A stretch of DNA of 64,000 bases, taken from contig CALSPZ010000001.1 in the NCBI GenBank assembly GCA_943788365.1, positions 1,199,460-1,263,459 of the forward strand, in the 5' to 3' direction. The first letter of the stretch is position 1. Each line of letters opens with the position of its first letter. The position numbers and the translations under genes are program-made. This DNA comes from CAJQGY01 sp905478015 (lineage in GTDB: Bacteria; Pseudomonadota; Gammaproteobacteria; Magnimaribacterales; D2472). A model generated the notes under the pieces. The model did not search any database. It had not been told where the DNA came from and saw only the letters and a list, made by a program, of their open reading frames with translations. Positions 47,026 to 56,191 of this stretch are shown here, piece after piece.

Positions 47026-48009
47026 ATGAGTGCTTATAAAAAAGTGCTAACAAAAGAAAATCTTAATCAAAAAAATGATTATCAACCATCATCAGTTGAA
47101 ATTAAAAATGAAAGCTTAACTCATATAGAGAAGATTGAGGCTGAAGCGATTCATATTATTAGAGAAACAGTAGCTGAAGCTGAAAACCCAGTAATGCTTT
47201 ATTCAGTTGGGAAAGATAGTGCTGTAATGCTGCATTTAGCAAAAAAGGCTTTCTACCCAGCTCCGCCACCTTTTCCTCTAATGCATGTTGATACAGGATG
47301 GAAGTTCAATGAAATGTACCAATTTAGAGACTTAATGGCAATTGATGCAGGGATGCAGCTTATTGTGCATAAGAATCAAGATGGAGTAGAGCAGAATATT
47401 AATCCGTTTGATCATGGTAGTGAAATCCATACAGATATTATGAAAACACAGGCACTAAAACAGGCTCTAGATTTTCACAAGTTTGATTTCGCCTTTGGTG
47501 GCGCTAGAAGAGACGAAGAGAAAAGCAGGGCCAAAGAAAGAATACTATCTTTTAGATCTGAATCTCATGCCTGGGATCCAAAAAATCAGAGACCAGAACT
47601 TTGGGATTTATATAATTTTAATAAGAAGAAATCTGAAAGTGCGAGAGTATTTCCTATTTCAAATTGGACAGAGCTTGATATCTGGCAGTACATATACAAA
47701 GAGTCTATTCCTATAGTCCCTTTATATTATGCTGCTGAAAGACCATTTGTAGAAAGAAATGGTACTTTAATAATGATAGATGATGATAGGTTTAAACTTT
47801 ACGAGGGCGAAAAAATTAAATTCATAAAAGCGCGTTTTCGCACATTGGGATGCTATCCGTTAACTGGAGCAGTAGAATCTGAGGCAACTTCAATGAGTGA
47901 TATTTTGCTTGAGTTAATTCAAACTAACACCACCGAGAGAGACGGAAGATTGATTGATTCAGATTCAGAAGGGTCGATGGAAAAAAAGAAAAAAGAAGGA
48001 TATTTTTAA
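47026..48009 (+). CDS. cysD: Sulfate adenylyltransferase subunit 2
   Basis: The ATP-binding subunit of heterodimeric ATP sulfurylase (sulfate + ATP to APS). The PP-loop is MLYSVGKDSAVMLHLAKKAF; LMHVDTGWKFNEMYQFRD and FGGARRDEEKSRAKER are highly conserved. I start at ATG 47026, giving 327 residues, some 25 longer at the N-terminus than E. coli CysD; the longer open frame to 46945 has no homology. cysNC starts 1 base after the stop. Confidence 0.93.
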   Translation: MSAYKKVLTKENLNQKNDYQPSSVEIKNESLTHIEKIEAEAIHIIRETVAEAENPVMLYSVGKDSAVMLHLAKKAFYPAPPPFPLMHVDTGWKFNEMYQFRDLMAIDAGMQLIVHKNQDGVEQNINPFDHGSEIHTDIMKTQALKQALDFHKFDFAFGGARRDEEKSRAKERILSFRSESHAWDPKNQRPELWDLYNFNKKKSESARVFPISNWTELDIWQYIYKESIPIVPLYYAAERPFVERNGTLIMIDDDRFKLYEGEKIKFIKARFRTLGCYPLTGAVESEATSMSDILLELIQTNTTERDGRLIDSDSEGSMEKKKKEGYF

Positions 48010-48010
48010 A

Positions 48011-49903
48011 ATGAATAAAAGCAGCAACGAAATTGTTGACTCAAAAAAACAAGTTGATGATTTTATTCATTCTCAAGAAAATTTATCATTATTAAGATTC
48101 ATTACTTGTGGTAGTGTTGATGATGGCAAGAGCACTCTTATAGGAAGAATTTTGTTTGAATCTCAAACGCTATTTGATAATCAAATAAAGGAATTAAAAA
48201 AAGATTCCAAGAAACATGGAACACAGGGCGCAGATATTGATTATGCATTGCTAGTAGATGGTCTTTCTGCAGAAAGAGAGCAAGGTATTACGATAGATGT
48301 AGCCTACAGATTTTTTTCAACAAATAAGAGGAAGTTTATTGTTGCTGACACTCCTGGCCATGAACAATATACAAGAAATATGGTTACTGGAGCATCTACA
48401 GCAGATGTTGCTGTTATTTTGATTGATGCTAGAAAGGGAGTCCTTGAACAAACAAAAAGGCACTCTTTCTTAACATCACTTGTTGGAATAAAAAAAGTTG
48501 TAATAGCTGTAAATAAAATGGATCTTGTTAATTACGATCAAGATAAATATGAGGCAATAATCAATAAATACAAAGATTTTGCCAAGAATTTAAATTTTGA
48601 TTCAATACATGATATTCCAGTTTCAGCAATAAATGGAGATAATATCTTTAAGTCAACTAAAAATTTAGATTGGTTCAAAGGACCAACCTTAATGTCTCTT
48701 CTAGAGACAATAAATATTGAAAATATTGATAATGAATTTGTTATGCCTGTTCAAAATGTAATTAGGCCTGATCTTGATTATAGAGCTTTTTGTGGAAGAG
48801 TCTCCTCTGGAATTATCAAAAAAGGCGAAAACGTTAGATCTCTTCCTTCGGGCAAGGTTGCAAAGATAGAATCAATAAATATTGGAAATAAATTAGTAAA
48901 CAAAGCCCTTGTCAATCAATCAGTTTCAATTACTCTTGATGCTGAGATAGATATTTCAAGAGGAGATGTCCTTTGTAAAGATGATGTACCTATAGAAGTA
49001 TCTAATATATTTGATGTTAATCTTGCATGGTTATCAGAAGCAGAAGCTTTTAAAGGAAGAAATTACATTGCAAAAATTGGAACACAGAAAATATCTTGCC
49101 AAATAAGCAATATCAAATACAAGTTTGATATTAATTCTCTAGACCATGTTCCAACAAAAAAACTTCAATTGAATGATATATGTAATGCAACTATCACTCT
49201 GAATAGACATATTCCATATACAAAGTTTAATCAAAACCAGTCAGTTGGAAAGTTAATATTAATTGATCCAATATCAAACCAGACCGTCGGCGCAGCCATG
49301 ATCAATCACAGCATGCGTCGTGCATCAAATATTTATAAACATGATTTAGCTATTACGAGAGAGATCAGGGAGAGCCTTAATGGGAATAAAGCTAAATTAC
49401 TTTGGTTCACTGGAATAAGTGGATCAGGCAAATCGACGATTGCCAATGAACTCGAAAAAGAGCTTTTTTCACAGGGAGTAAGAACTTTTATTTTAGATGG
49501 GGATAATATTAGACATGGGTTGAATAATGATTTAGGTTTCAGCAATGCCGATCGTGTTGAAAACATAAGAAGAGTTGGCGAAGTTGCAAAGCTTATGCTA
49601 GATGCAGGTGTATTTGTCATCTCATCATTTATCTCTCCCTTCATTTCTGATAGAGAAATGGTAAAAAAAATGATCGGAGAGGAAGATTTTACTGAAATTT
49701 TTATCAATACGCCTCTTGAAGTAGCTGAACAAAGAGATCCCAAAGGTCTGTACAGAAAAGCAAGATCTGGATTGATACCAAATTTCACTGGCATATCCAG
49801 CCCTTATGAAGCACCAGAATCACCTGGTATTGAAATTGATACAACAAAAACATCATCAAAAGAGAGTGCTTTAAAAATATTGGATTTTATAGATTTAAAA
49901 TAA
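48011..49903 (+). CDS. cysNC: Sulfate adenylyltransferase subunit 1 fused to adenylylsulfate kinase
   Basis: A 630-residue fusion. The N-terminal CysN GTPase (residues ~1-440) has G1 GSVDDGKSTLIG, DTPGHEQYTRNM and NKMD. It drives APS formation with CysD. The C-terminal CysC kinase (residues ~455-630) has P-loop FTGISGSGKSTIANELE, LDGDNIRHGLNNDLGF and the ISPF-containing catalytic loop. It turns APS into PAPS. No PAPS reductase (cysH) or sulfite reductase (cysIJ) is in the window, while two sulfotransferase-like genes are close by, so PAPS may serve sulfation. Confidence 0.94.
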   Translation: MNKSSNEIVDSKKQVDDFIHSQENLSLLRFITCGSVDDGKSTLIGRILFESQTLFDNQIKELKKDSKKHGTQGADIDYALLVDGLSAEREQGITIDVAYRFFSTNKRKFIVADTPGHEQYTRNMVTGASTADVAVILIDARKGVLEQTKRHSFLTSLVGIKKVVIAVNKMDLVNYDQDKYEAIINKYKDFAKNLNFDSIHDIPVSAINGDNIFKSTKNLDWFKGPTLMSLLETINIENIDNEFVMPVQNVIRPDLDYRAFCGRVSSGIIKKGENVRSLPSGKVAKIESINIGNKLVNKALVNQSVSITLDAEIDISRGDVLCKDDVPIEVSNIFDVNLAWLSEAEAFKGRNYIAKIGTQKISCQISNIKYKFDINSLDHVPTKKLQLNDICNATITLNRHIPYTKFNQNQSVGKLILIDPISNQTVGAAMINHSMRRASNIYKHDLAITREIRESLNGNKAKLLWFTGISGSGKSTIANELEKELFSQGVRTFILDGDNIRHGLNNDLGFSNADRVENIRRVGEVAKLMLDAGVFVISSFISPFISDREMVKKMIGEEDFTEIFINTPLEVAEQRDPKGLYRKARSGLIPNFTGISSPYEAPESPGIEIDTTKTSSKESALKILDFIDLK

Positions 49904-49941
49904 AACATTTATAGTCTATTATTAACAGAGGTTATTAATTA

Positions 49942-50790
49942 ATGAAAATTGGTATTATTGGCTATGGTTTTGTTGGAAATGCACTGCATAAGGGCCTTAA
50001 GTCTTTAAATGAGGTTTGTTTAATTGACCCAAAACTAAAAACTTCTGAAGATGATCTTGATAGCTTTGATCCAGATATTGTTTTCATATGTGTACCTACT
50101 CCTATGGATGATAATGGAGGTCAGGATTTAAGAATACTTAACAATGTTATAGAAAATCTTTTAAAAAAAGATCTTAATGCCTCAATTGTAATCAAAAGCA
50201 CAATACTGCCTAATGTTTTAGAAGAAATAAAAGCGAAACTGCCTGATATTATCTATAACCCAGAATTTCTTCGAGAAGCCTACGCGGATGAAGATTTTAT
50301 TAATTCAAACTTGATAGTTATTGGGGGTAGTAATAGTTCAGAAGTAAATAAAATTGAAGAATTTTATTCAAATAATACTAACTGTATATGCAGAAATTAC
50401 ATATCAACTGATTTAATTACGGCATCATTTATTAAATTTACTATTAATTCTTTTTTAGCGACAAAAGTATCTTTTTTTAATCAAATTAATCAATTATTTA
50501 AATTATCAAATCCTAATGACAGTTGGGATAATTTAATAAAATATATATCACATGATAAGCGAATTGGTGAGAGTCATATGTCTGTTCCTGGGCATGACGG
50601 AAAGTTTGGTTTTGGAGGGGCATGCCTTCCAAAGGATTCGAAGGCTTTTTTAGATTTTTCTAAAGAACAAGGCGCTCAATTGAGTATATTAAAAGAAGTA
50701 ATAACAGTTAACAATATTATAAGAGGCAGTTATAATTATGACCAACGTGAGATAGACCAAAATATTAATTTTTTAACAGAAGACAATTAA
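49942..50790 (+). CDS. Short UDP-glucose/GDP-mannose dehydrogenase-like protein
   Basis: A 282-residue protein with the NAD-binding fold GIIGYGFVGNALHKGL, VPTPMDDNGG, NPEFLREAYAD and the catalytic cysteine motif FGFGGACLPKDSKAF. The catalytic Lys region is SFIKFTINSFLA. It ends soon after the central helix and lacks the C-terminal nucleotide-binding domain (normal enzymes have ~390-450 residues). Such short forms occur in marine genomes; whether they oxidise a sugar nucleotide is unclear. It lies between cysNC and tRNA-Leu, before the polysaccharide genes. Confidence 0.8.
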   Translation: MKIGIIGYGFVGNALHKGLKSLNEVCLIDPKLKTSEDDLDSFDPDIVFICVPTPMDDNGGQDLRILNNVIENLLKKDLNASIVIKSTILPNVLEEIKAKLPDIIYNPEFLREAYADEDFINSNLIVIGGSNSSEVNKIEEFYSNNTNCICRNYISTDLITASFIKFTINSFLATKVSFFNQINQLFKLSNPNDSWDNLIKYISHDKRIGESHMSVPGHDGKFGFGGACLPKDSKAFLDFSKEQGAQLSILKEVITVNNIIRGSYNYDQREIDQNINFLTEDN

Positions 50791-50791
50791 T

Positions 50792-50878
50792 GCCCGAGTG
50801 GTGGAATTGGTAGACACAAGGGACTTAAAATCCCTCGATAGAAATATCGTGCCGGTTCAAGTCCGGCCTCGGGTACCA
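50792..50878 (+). tRNA. tRNA-Leu (anticodon UAA)
   Basis: An 87-base class II tRNA with a long variable arm. The acceptor GCCCGAG pairs with CTCGGGT (first pair G-U), followed by A and an encoded CCA. The anticodon loop CTTAAAA in GGGA/TCCC carries UAA. E. coli leuZ has the same anticodon and lies next to cysT after pgsA, so this is probably the displaced partner of the tRNA-Cys at 46357. Confidence 0.95.
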
Positions 50879-50885
50879 GTATATT

Positions 50886-51821
50886 ATGGAAGAAGCACAA
50901 TTTAACAAGCTTATTGATAATGATGAAGTAAACATAGAAGAAATAAGAAAAGTTATTTTTTTAAATAAAAAATTTTTATTTGCATGCATTTCATCTAGTA
51001 TTATTATTTCATTTTTAATCACAATACTAATTCCAAATAGATATGAATCTACATTGCTCATGGTGGCTGATGAAGAGCTATCACTTGAAAGCTCTATGTC
51101 ACAATATAGTGGATTAGCTGGATTTGCAGGGATGACATTGCCTGCTGAAGCAAGTCAAGCCTCAATTGGAGTAGAAATCCTCCAATCAAGAATACTTTTT
51201 GAAAAATTTTCTAATAAATATAATATATTAGTACCTCTCTTTGCATCAAAATCTTGGAATGAAGATACTGGAGAGTTGAAAATAAATGACAAAATCTACG
51301 ACACTGCATCAAAAAAATGGACCAGGAAAATTTCACCGCCATTCGAAGCCATGCCTAGCGGATATGAAGCATATAAACTATGGATTGAAGAGATTTTTTC
51401 ATTTTCATATGATGATCGAACTGGTTTTGTTAAAGTAACTATAAAACATCACTCACCATATATAGCACAGGAATGGGCATCTCTTTTAATAGTAGAGTTA
51501 AATAATTTCATGAGAAAGGATGCTGTAGATGAAGCAGAATTAGCAATAGAGTATTTAGAAAATGAAGTCAATCAGACTCAAAGTGAAGAGCTAAAGCTAT
51601 TATTTTACAAATTAATACAGTCTAAAACTGAAAGAATAATGCTTGCATATTCAAGAGATGAATATATTTTTAGGTTAATAGATCCTCCATATGTCTCGCA
51701 GGAGCCATTTTCTCCAAACCGTATACTTTTTTTAATAGCTGGTCTATTTTTTGGTTTAACAGCAGGCGTAATCTTTTTATTATATATTCGACCACCTAAA
51801 ACAAAACCTGTTAGCAGCTAA
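50886..51821 (+). CDS. Polysaccharide chain-length determinant (Wzz-type)
   Basis: A 311-residue inner-membrane protein with the Wzz topology: an N-terminal membrane helix at about residues 30-48, a large periplasmic coiled-coil domain, and a C-terminal helix at ~281-302 preceded by the proline motif EPFSPNR. The pattern YESTLLMVADEE after the first helix is typical. No tyrosine-kinase domain is fused, so it is an O-antigen co-polymerase rather than a Wzc. It begins 8 bases after tRNA-Leu and opens the surface-glycan locus. Confidence 0.85.
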   Translation: MEEAQFNKLIDNDEVNIEEIRKVIFLNKKFLFACISSSIIISFLITILIPNRYESTLLMVADEELSLESSMSQYSGLAGFAGMTLPAEASQASIGVEILQSRILFEKFSNKYNILVPLFASKSWNEDTGELKINDKIYDTASKKWTRKISPPFEAMPSGYEAYKLWIEEIFSFSYDDRTGFVKVTIKHHSPYIAQEWASLLIVELNNFMRKDAVDEAELAIEYLENEVNQTQSEELKLLFYKLIQSKTERIMLAYSRDEYIFRLIDPPYVSQEPFSPNRILFLIAGLFFGLTAGVIFLLYIRPPKTKPVSS

Positions 51822-51829
51822 TACATATT

Positions 51830-52672
51830 TTGAGAAATATAAATACAAATAATCCTATTTTTATCGTAGGAGCACCCAAGACAGGTACAACTTCATTACA
51901 TATTGAATTAACTAAGAGTTCTAAATTCAACTTCACCTCTATGAAGGACACCCATTTGCTTCAAAAAAATTTTTTTTCTCTAGAAAATTATACCCAATAT
52001 TTTAAGAATAATGATAAGCCGATTATCGAAGTTGATCAAAATATGGCCATTCATGAACAGGCATTTATAAATATCCATAGACATTTTACGAATCCAACTA
52101 TTATATACATCGTTCGTAATTCAAAAATGAGATTTTATTCAGCATATAAATGGTTACTAAAAATGGGTTTGGTATCAAATATAGAAGATGCTTTAAAAAA
52201 TTATAGAAAATTTATGATAGATCATGGTTTATATAAAGAAAATATTGAAAATAATATCCTTCCTCACTGTAACTCAAAGATAGTGATTGTTAAATTTGAG
52301 GACTTAATTAGAGATGATGGAATTACATTTGCATGCCTAAAAAATATTATAGGAATTCCAACAATCAATGAACACTCTAAACCAATGGTTACTCACAATA
52401 AATCAACAAAACCAAGATTTAAAAATATTACAAAATTTCTCAAATATTTATACAAAGATGCTAAATATTTTTTACCATCCAAAGTTAATGTATTTATTAA
52501 AACCTCCCCAATAATTCAAAAAATATTATTCAATGAAGATAGAAATCATTTATCTAAAGTTGACATGGAGATATTTAATAATTACGAGCATTATTTCAAA
52601 GAAACTGATCAATTTATAAAAAATATAAATTTTAATAACGGAATATATGAAATATATCCTAGCAATAATTAA
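51830..52672 (+). CDS. Sulfotransferase
   Basis: A 280-residue PAPS-dependent sulfotransferase. The 5'-phosphosulfate loop is FIVGAPKTGTTSLHIEL at the N-terminus, and the 3'-phosphate site is YIVRNSKMRFYSAYKWLL. It is of the carbohydrate heparan-type family in which PKxGTT and RNP/RNS-x-R-x-YS motifs are diagnostic. TTG start at 51830. Lying 2 kb after cysDNC and inside a polysaccharide locus, it probably sulfates the surface glycan (inference). Confidence 0.85.
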   Translation: MRNINTNNPIFIVGAPKTGTTSLHIELTKSSKFNFTSMKDTHLLQKNFFSLENYTQYFKNNDKPIIEVDQNMAIHEQAFINIHRHFTNPTIIYIVRNSKMRFYSAYKWLLKMGLVSNIEDALKNYRKFMIDHGLYKENIENNILPHCNSKIVIVKFEDLIRDDGITFACLKNIIGIPTINEHSKPMVTHNKSTKPRFKNITKFLKYLYKDAKYFLPSKVNVFIKTSPIIQKILFNEDRNHLSKVDMEIFNNYEHYFKETDQFIKNINFNNGIYEIYPSNN

Positions 52673-53568
52673 TATTAAGTATTTAATTCCCGGTTTTATA
52701 AATCATGGAAATTTTTCTTTACCACGTTATTTTCGTAAGGATGAACTAAAGCGTTTATTAGATGAAAAAAAATTGATTTTTGTTGCAAGTACTGGAAGAG
52801 AGGGAAGCGGATTAATTGCGGATATTTTTAAGGGAAGACCTAATACAATAAGCTTTCATGAAAGAAGACCATTTTGCAATGGAGAGAGATTGATAAATGA
52901 TTCGTTGTCGAATAATTTAAAAAAAAATAAAATTTTGAAGAAAAAATTTTCAACAATTGCATTTCAGATAAAAAATTCTCATGCCGAGATTTATGTAGAG
53001 TCAAATCACATGTTTCTTAAAACATTTGGAAAATTTTTTATTAAGGAATTTGATAATAAATTTAACTTAATAAGCTTAAGGCGTCCAATAATAAAGACTG
53101 TAATGAGTTTTCAAGAACTTAATTGGTTTGGTAAAAGATATTCTAGAGCAAAAAACTGGATATATAAGGTTAAAAATAACACGATTTTAAATTCAAATAG
53201 TTTAGTTCTCAAAACAGAGGTAGATCAAATCATGGCTTACATATTGAACGAGAAGCTCAACGAAGTGGCTTTTAAAAATTCTGCCACTAGAAGAGTTAAT
53301 TACGTAAGGTTAAACATACCTCCATCAAAGGAAGACATCAATCAATTGTTTTTAGACCTAGATCTAACAAAAGATAATGAATTAAAAGTTACAAAAAAAA
53401 AATGCACGCGATAATATAAAAATCTATAGTGCAGATGAAAATCAAACAATAGATTTAATCCACTCTTTTTTTGATGCAAACGAAGAATATCTTTCTAAAA
53501 AAAGGATTAAATTTTCAAAAAAGAATTCCTCATTTAGTATCGATGATGAGCTATGGAGCTTAATTTGA
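52647..53568 (+). CDS. Sulfotransferase-like P-loop protein, one apparent frameshift
   Basis: The protein has LIFVASTGREGSGLIADIF, resembling the PAPS-binding loop of distant sulfotransferases, and later NLISLRRPIIKTVMSF, which could be the 3'-phosphate site. At 53393-53402 an A10 tract breaks the frame. Continuing one frame over gives NARDNIKIYSADENQTIDLI and on to a stop at 53568, about 306 residues in all. It overlaps the sulfotransferase gene by 26 bases. The sulfotransferase assignment is moderate; the tract could be phase-variable, but nearby indels suggest sequencing error. Confidence 0.6.
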
Positions 53569-54821
53569 TAAATATCCATGATGCTTTTTTAAGAACACTA
53601 TTTTCTTCTTCTTGGATTATTGTAATTTTTCAATATTTATATATCCAAACCGGTCTTCATAGGTTTGCAGTATTAAGTATTACAAATAAAATTCAAGCTT
53701 TTTCATATTTTATTATTTTGATTTTATTTATATCTTTTGTCTCAAAACTTAAAAAGCCATCATTAAATATTATTACTATTTTCATAGGTTCGATAATTTT
53801 ATTTTTGATTGGTATTGTTAATAATCCTTTAAATTCAGCCTTGGTCGATTTCTCAGTTCTTATTATGCAACTTACCTTTTTCTATATTGGCTGGATTTAT
53901 TTTGATCGTCTAGGCAATGAAGAAATTATAAAAAAACTTCTCAATGATTCATTGTTTTTTTCTTTCTTTTTAGGTGTGATAGCCTTTAGTAATGGTCTTC
54001 AAGAGATTGTTACTCCAATGCTTGGTTTTTTGGCTCTATCAGTTTATGCATCAATGAGGTTTGGGAAAAGATTTAATAAACATTTTTGGGCTATGCTTAT
54101 TATAATGAATATACTTTGGTCTTTTGGTAAGCAAACATTACTTACATCTGTTATTGCAATAATTTTTGTATATCTTAATCCTTCAATAATTAGATCAGCA
54201 TTATCTAATAGTCAGAGTATCTATAATAATTTCTTTAAATTACTCATATTTTTTTCTATTTCAACTTTCTCTTTTTTAATGTTAGCTTCATCGAGTATTG
54301 AATTTAGTTCAATAAATAAGCTTATCTTGCTAATTGAAAATATGAATTTAGACATACCTTTTTCCATACTACTGAATAACCCGGAGCTAGTTTACGAAAT
54401 TGTTGATGTATCAACTGCGGGACGGATTTATGAGTTAATTATTGTCTTTAATGCCCATTCAAACTCTTACATAAGCTTTATTTTTGGTTCTGGAATTGGC
54501 GGCGAAATGGATCTTGGGTATAAAAATGAAGTTGCCGGGTTGGATTTCTCTTTTGGAACAACTAGAGTAGCTCAAACCCTTCCAGTATTTTTGTTTTTAA
54601 AGTTTGGTCTGTTTGGAATTTTGATTTTTCTATTATTATTTATAAAGTATCTAGTTGAAAGAAAAAATTCACAGTTCTTATTTTATCCACTTTTTTTATG
54701 TTTACTTATGAGCATTATTGCCTTTTCAACAGTTTTTAAATTTCACTTTGTTGGCTTTTTTTGGGGAGCAATGATAGCTCAAATATCTCGGAGTAAATTA
54801 AAAAAACAAAATGCCAAATAA
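53553..54821 (+). CDS. O-antigen polymerase-like membrane protein (Wzy)
   Basis: A 422-residue protein with about ten hydrophobic helices and a larger periplasmic loop at about residues 235-310 containing YEIVDVSTAGRIYELIIVF. The motif around FIFGSGIGGEMDLGY resembles the Wzy/O-antigen ligase loop. By context (Wzz, Wzx, sugar synthesis genes) it most likely polymerises glycan repeats; ligase is an alternative. No sequence signature fixes which. It starts within the last bases of the previous gene. Confidence 0.7.
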   Translation: MELNLINIHDAFLRTLFSSSWIIVIFQYLYIQTGLHRFAVLSITNKIQAFSYFIILILFISFVSKLKKPSLNIITIFIGSIILFLIGIVNNPLNSALVDFSVLIMQLTFFYIGWIYFDRLGNEEIIKKLLNDSLFFSFFLGVIAFSNGLQEIVTPMLGFLALSVYASMRFGKRFNKHFWAMLIIMNILWSFGKQTLLTSVIAIIFVYLNPSIIRSALSNSQSIYNNFFKLLIFFSISTFSFLMLASSSIEFSSINKLILLIENMNLDIPFSILLNNPELVYEIVDVSTAGRIYELIIVFNAHSNSYISFIFGSGIGGEMDLGYKNEVAGLDFSFGTTRVAQTLPVFLFLKFGLFGILIFLLLFIKYLVERKNSQFLFYPLFLCLLMSIIAFSTVFKFHFVGFFWGAMIAQISRSKLKKQNAK

Positions 54822-56076
54822 TCGATCAGGCTATCTTAAAAATCTTCTCACATATTTTATATCAGGTTTAATTAGGGGCATCTCAGTCTTAGTTGGTTTC
54901 TTGCTTACAATTGTAGTAACAAAAAATTTTAATATGAGTGATGCGAGTGTATTTTTTCTAATTTTATCTCTAACAACCATTTTTTCATATGTTTTAACAT
55001 ATGGTAGAGAATACTTAATTCTTAGTGAAGTGGCTGTCTCTCATAATAACAAATCATTAAATGATAATATTTCATATGTAATGAATAGAGCATTACCTAT
55101 AATATTGATCTCTTTATTTACATGCATTTTCCTATCTATTTTTATTTTAAATTTAAATTTTTTTAATAATTCCAGTCTTGCAATTAATTTTAAGAAAGTC
55201 ATTTATTCAATTCCTGCTTTAACTGGGATAATTCTTCTGAGTTATGGAATTCAGGGCCAAGATAAAATCTCACTATCTATTTTTACTTCAAGAATTTTGT
55301 GCCCGCTTTTGATTATTGTGATCCTTAACTTTGGTTCTGCTGGAAGTATTTCAAACATACTTCAGTTATATGTTGTTATAGCTTGGGCAAGTTTTTTAAT
55401 AACTTTGATATGTTTTATTAGTGTAAAAGGAAACATTAATAATAAAGATGATTCAAATGTATATAAGAAAGGTAAAGATGCTAAAAATATTTATTTATTT
55501 GCTATAGGTGTTTGCCAGCAGGTATTTGTATGGCAGGGAACTATTTTAACTTTTATTTTTTTTCAAAATGAGGATATTTCTTTAATTGCAGTTTCACAAA
55601 GAACAGCTTTAATTATTTCATTTATCCTAATCACCATAAATGCAGTTAATGCTCCAAAATTTGCAAGATTTTATGCTGCCGCTGATTTTGTAGCCATTAA
55701 AAGGTTGGCTGTCAATTCAGCTATATTAGCAATTAGTTTTGGTGCGCTAGTCTCATTCTTTATGTTTATTTATGCTGAGAATATTCTATATTTTTTTGGT
55801 CAGGAATATTCTTATGACACCGATAAGTTAAAAATACTTATTCTAGGTCAAATCTTTTCATGCATAGCTGGCCCAGTAGGTATAATTCTTCTTATGACAC
55901 ATAATTATAAATTTGCAGCCATCTCATCAATTATTGCATTATTAACAAGCTTTATTTTTGTTTTCATATTTAGAGACTTAATTGGATTAAACTCGGTCCC
56001 AATTTCAATTGTTTTATCCTTATTTTTAAAAAATTCTATTGATATGTTTTATACAAATAATCTGCTTAGAGCATAA
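54811..56076 (+). CDS. O-antigen flippase-like membrane protein (Wzx/MATE)
   Basis: A 421-residue polytopic protein of about 12 helices. GLIRGISVLVGFLLTIVV at the N-terminus and the C-terminal FGQEYSYDTDKLKILILG fit the Wzx/polysaccharide-transporter family. It likely flips lipid-linked repeat units to the periplasm. It overlaps the Wzy-like gene by 11 bases. The 115-base gap that follows holds a candidate promoter and an A-rich tandem repeat. Confidence 0.78.
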   Translation: MPNNRSGYLKNLLTYFISGLIRGISVLVGFLLTIVVTKNFNMSDASVFFLILSLTTIFSYVLTYGREYLILSEVAVSHNNKSLNDNISYVMNRALPIILISLFTCIFLSIFILNLNFFNNSSLAINFKKVIYSIPALTGIILLSYGIQGQDKISLSIFTSRILCPLLIIVILNFGSAGSISNILQLYVVIAWASFLITLICFISVKGNINNKDDSNVYKKGKDAKNIYLFAIGVCQQVFVWQGTILTFIFFQNEDISLIAVSQRTALIISFILITINAVNAPKFARFYAAADFVAIKRLAVNSAILAISFGALVSFFMFIYAENILYFFGQEYSYDTDKLKILILGQIFSCIAGPVGIILLMTHNYKFAAISSIIALLTSFIFVFIFRDLIGLNSVPISIVLSLFLKNSIDMFYTNNLLRA

Positions 56077-56082
56077 GAAAAA

Positions 56083-56112
56083 TTGATTTACGAGTTATCT
56101 TCTTAATATAAG
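56083..56112 (+). promoter_or_regulatory. Candidate promoter before gmd
   Basis: TTGATT (56083-56088) and TATAAG (56107-56112) with an 18-base spacer lie in the gap between the flippase gene and gmd. The match is moderate in AT-rich sequence. Confidence 0.35.
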
Positions 56113-56160
56113 ATTTATTCTCTCTATCTGTTCTTAAATATGATATACAATAAGCTGTAA

Positions 56161-56186
56161 TTAAAAAAATTAAAAAAATTAAAAAA
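56161..56186 (+). repeat. Three-copy A-rich tandem repeat before gmd
   Basis: TTAAAAAAA is repeated three times with a 9-base period (the last copy has six A) directly before the gmd start at 56192. It lies in the leader where a ribosome site would be, and may act as an A-rich translation enhancer or simply reflect slippage. Confidence 0.6.
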
Positions 56187-56191
56187 GATTA

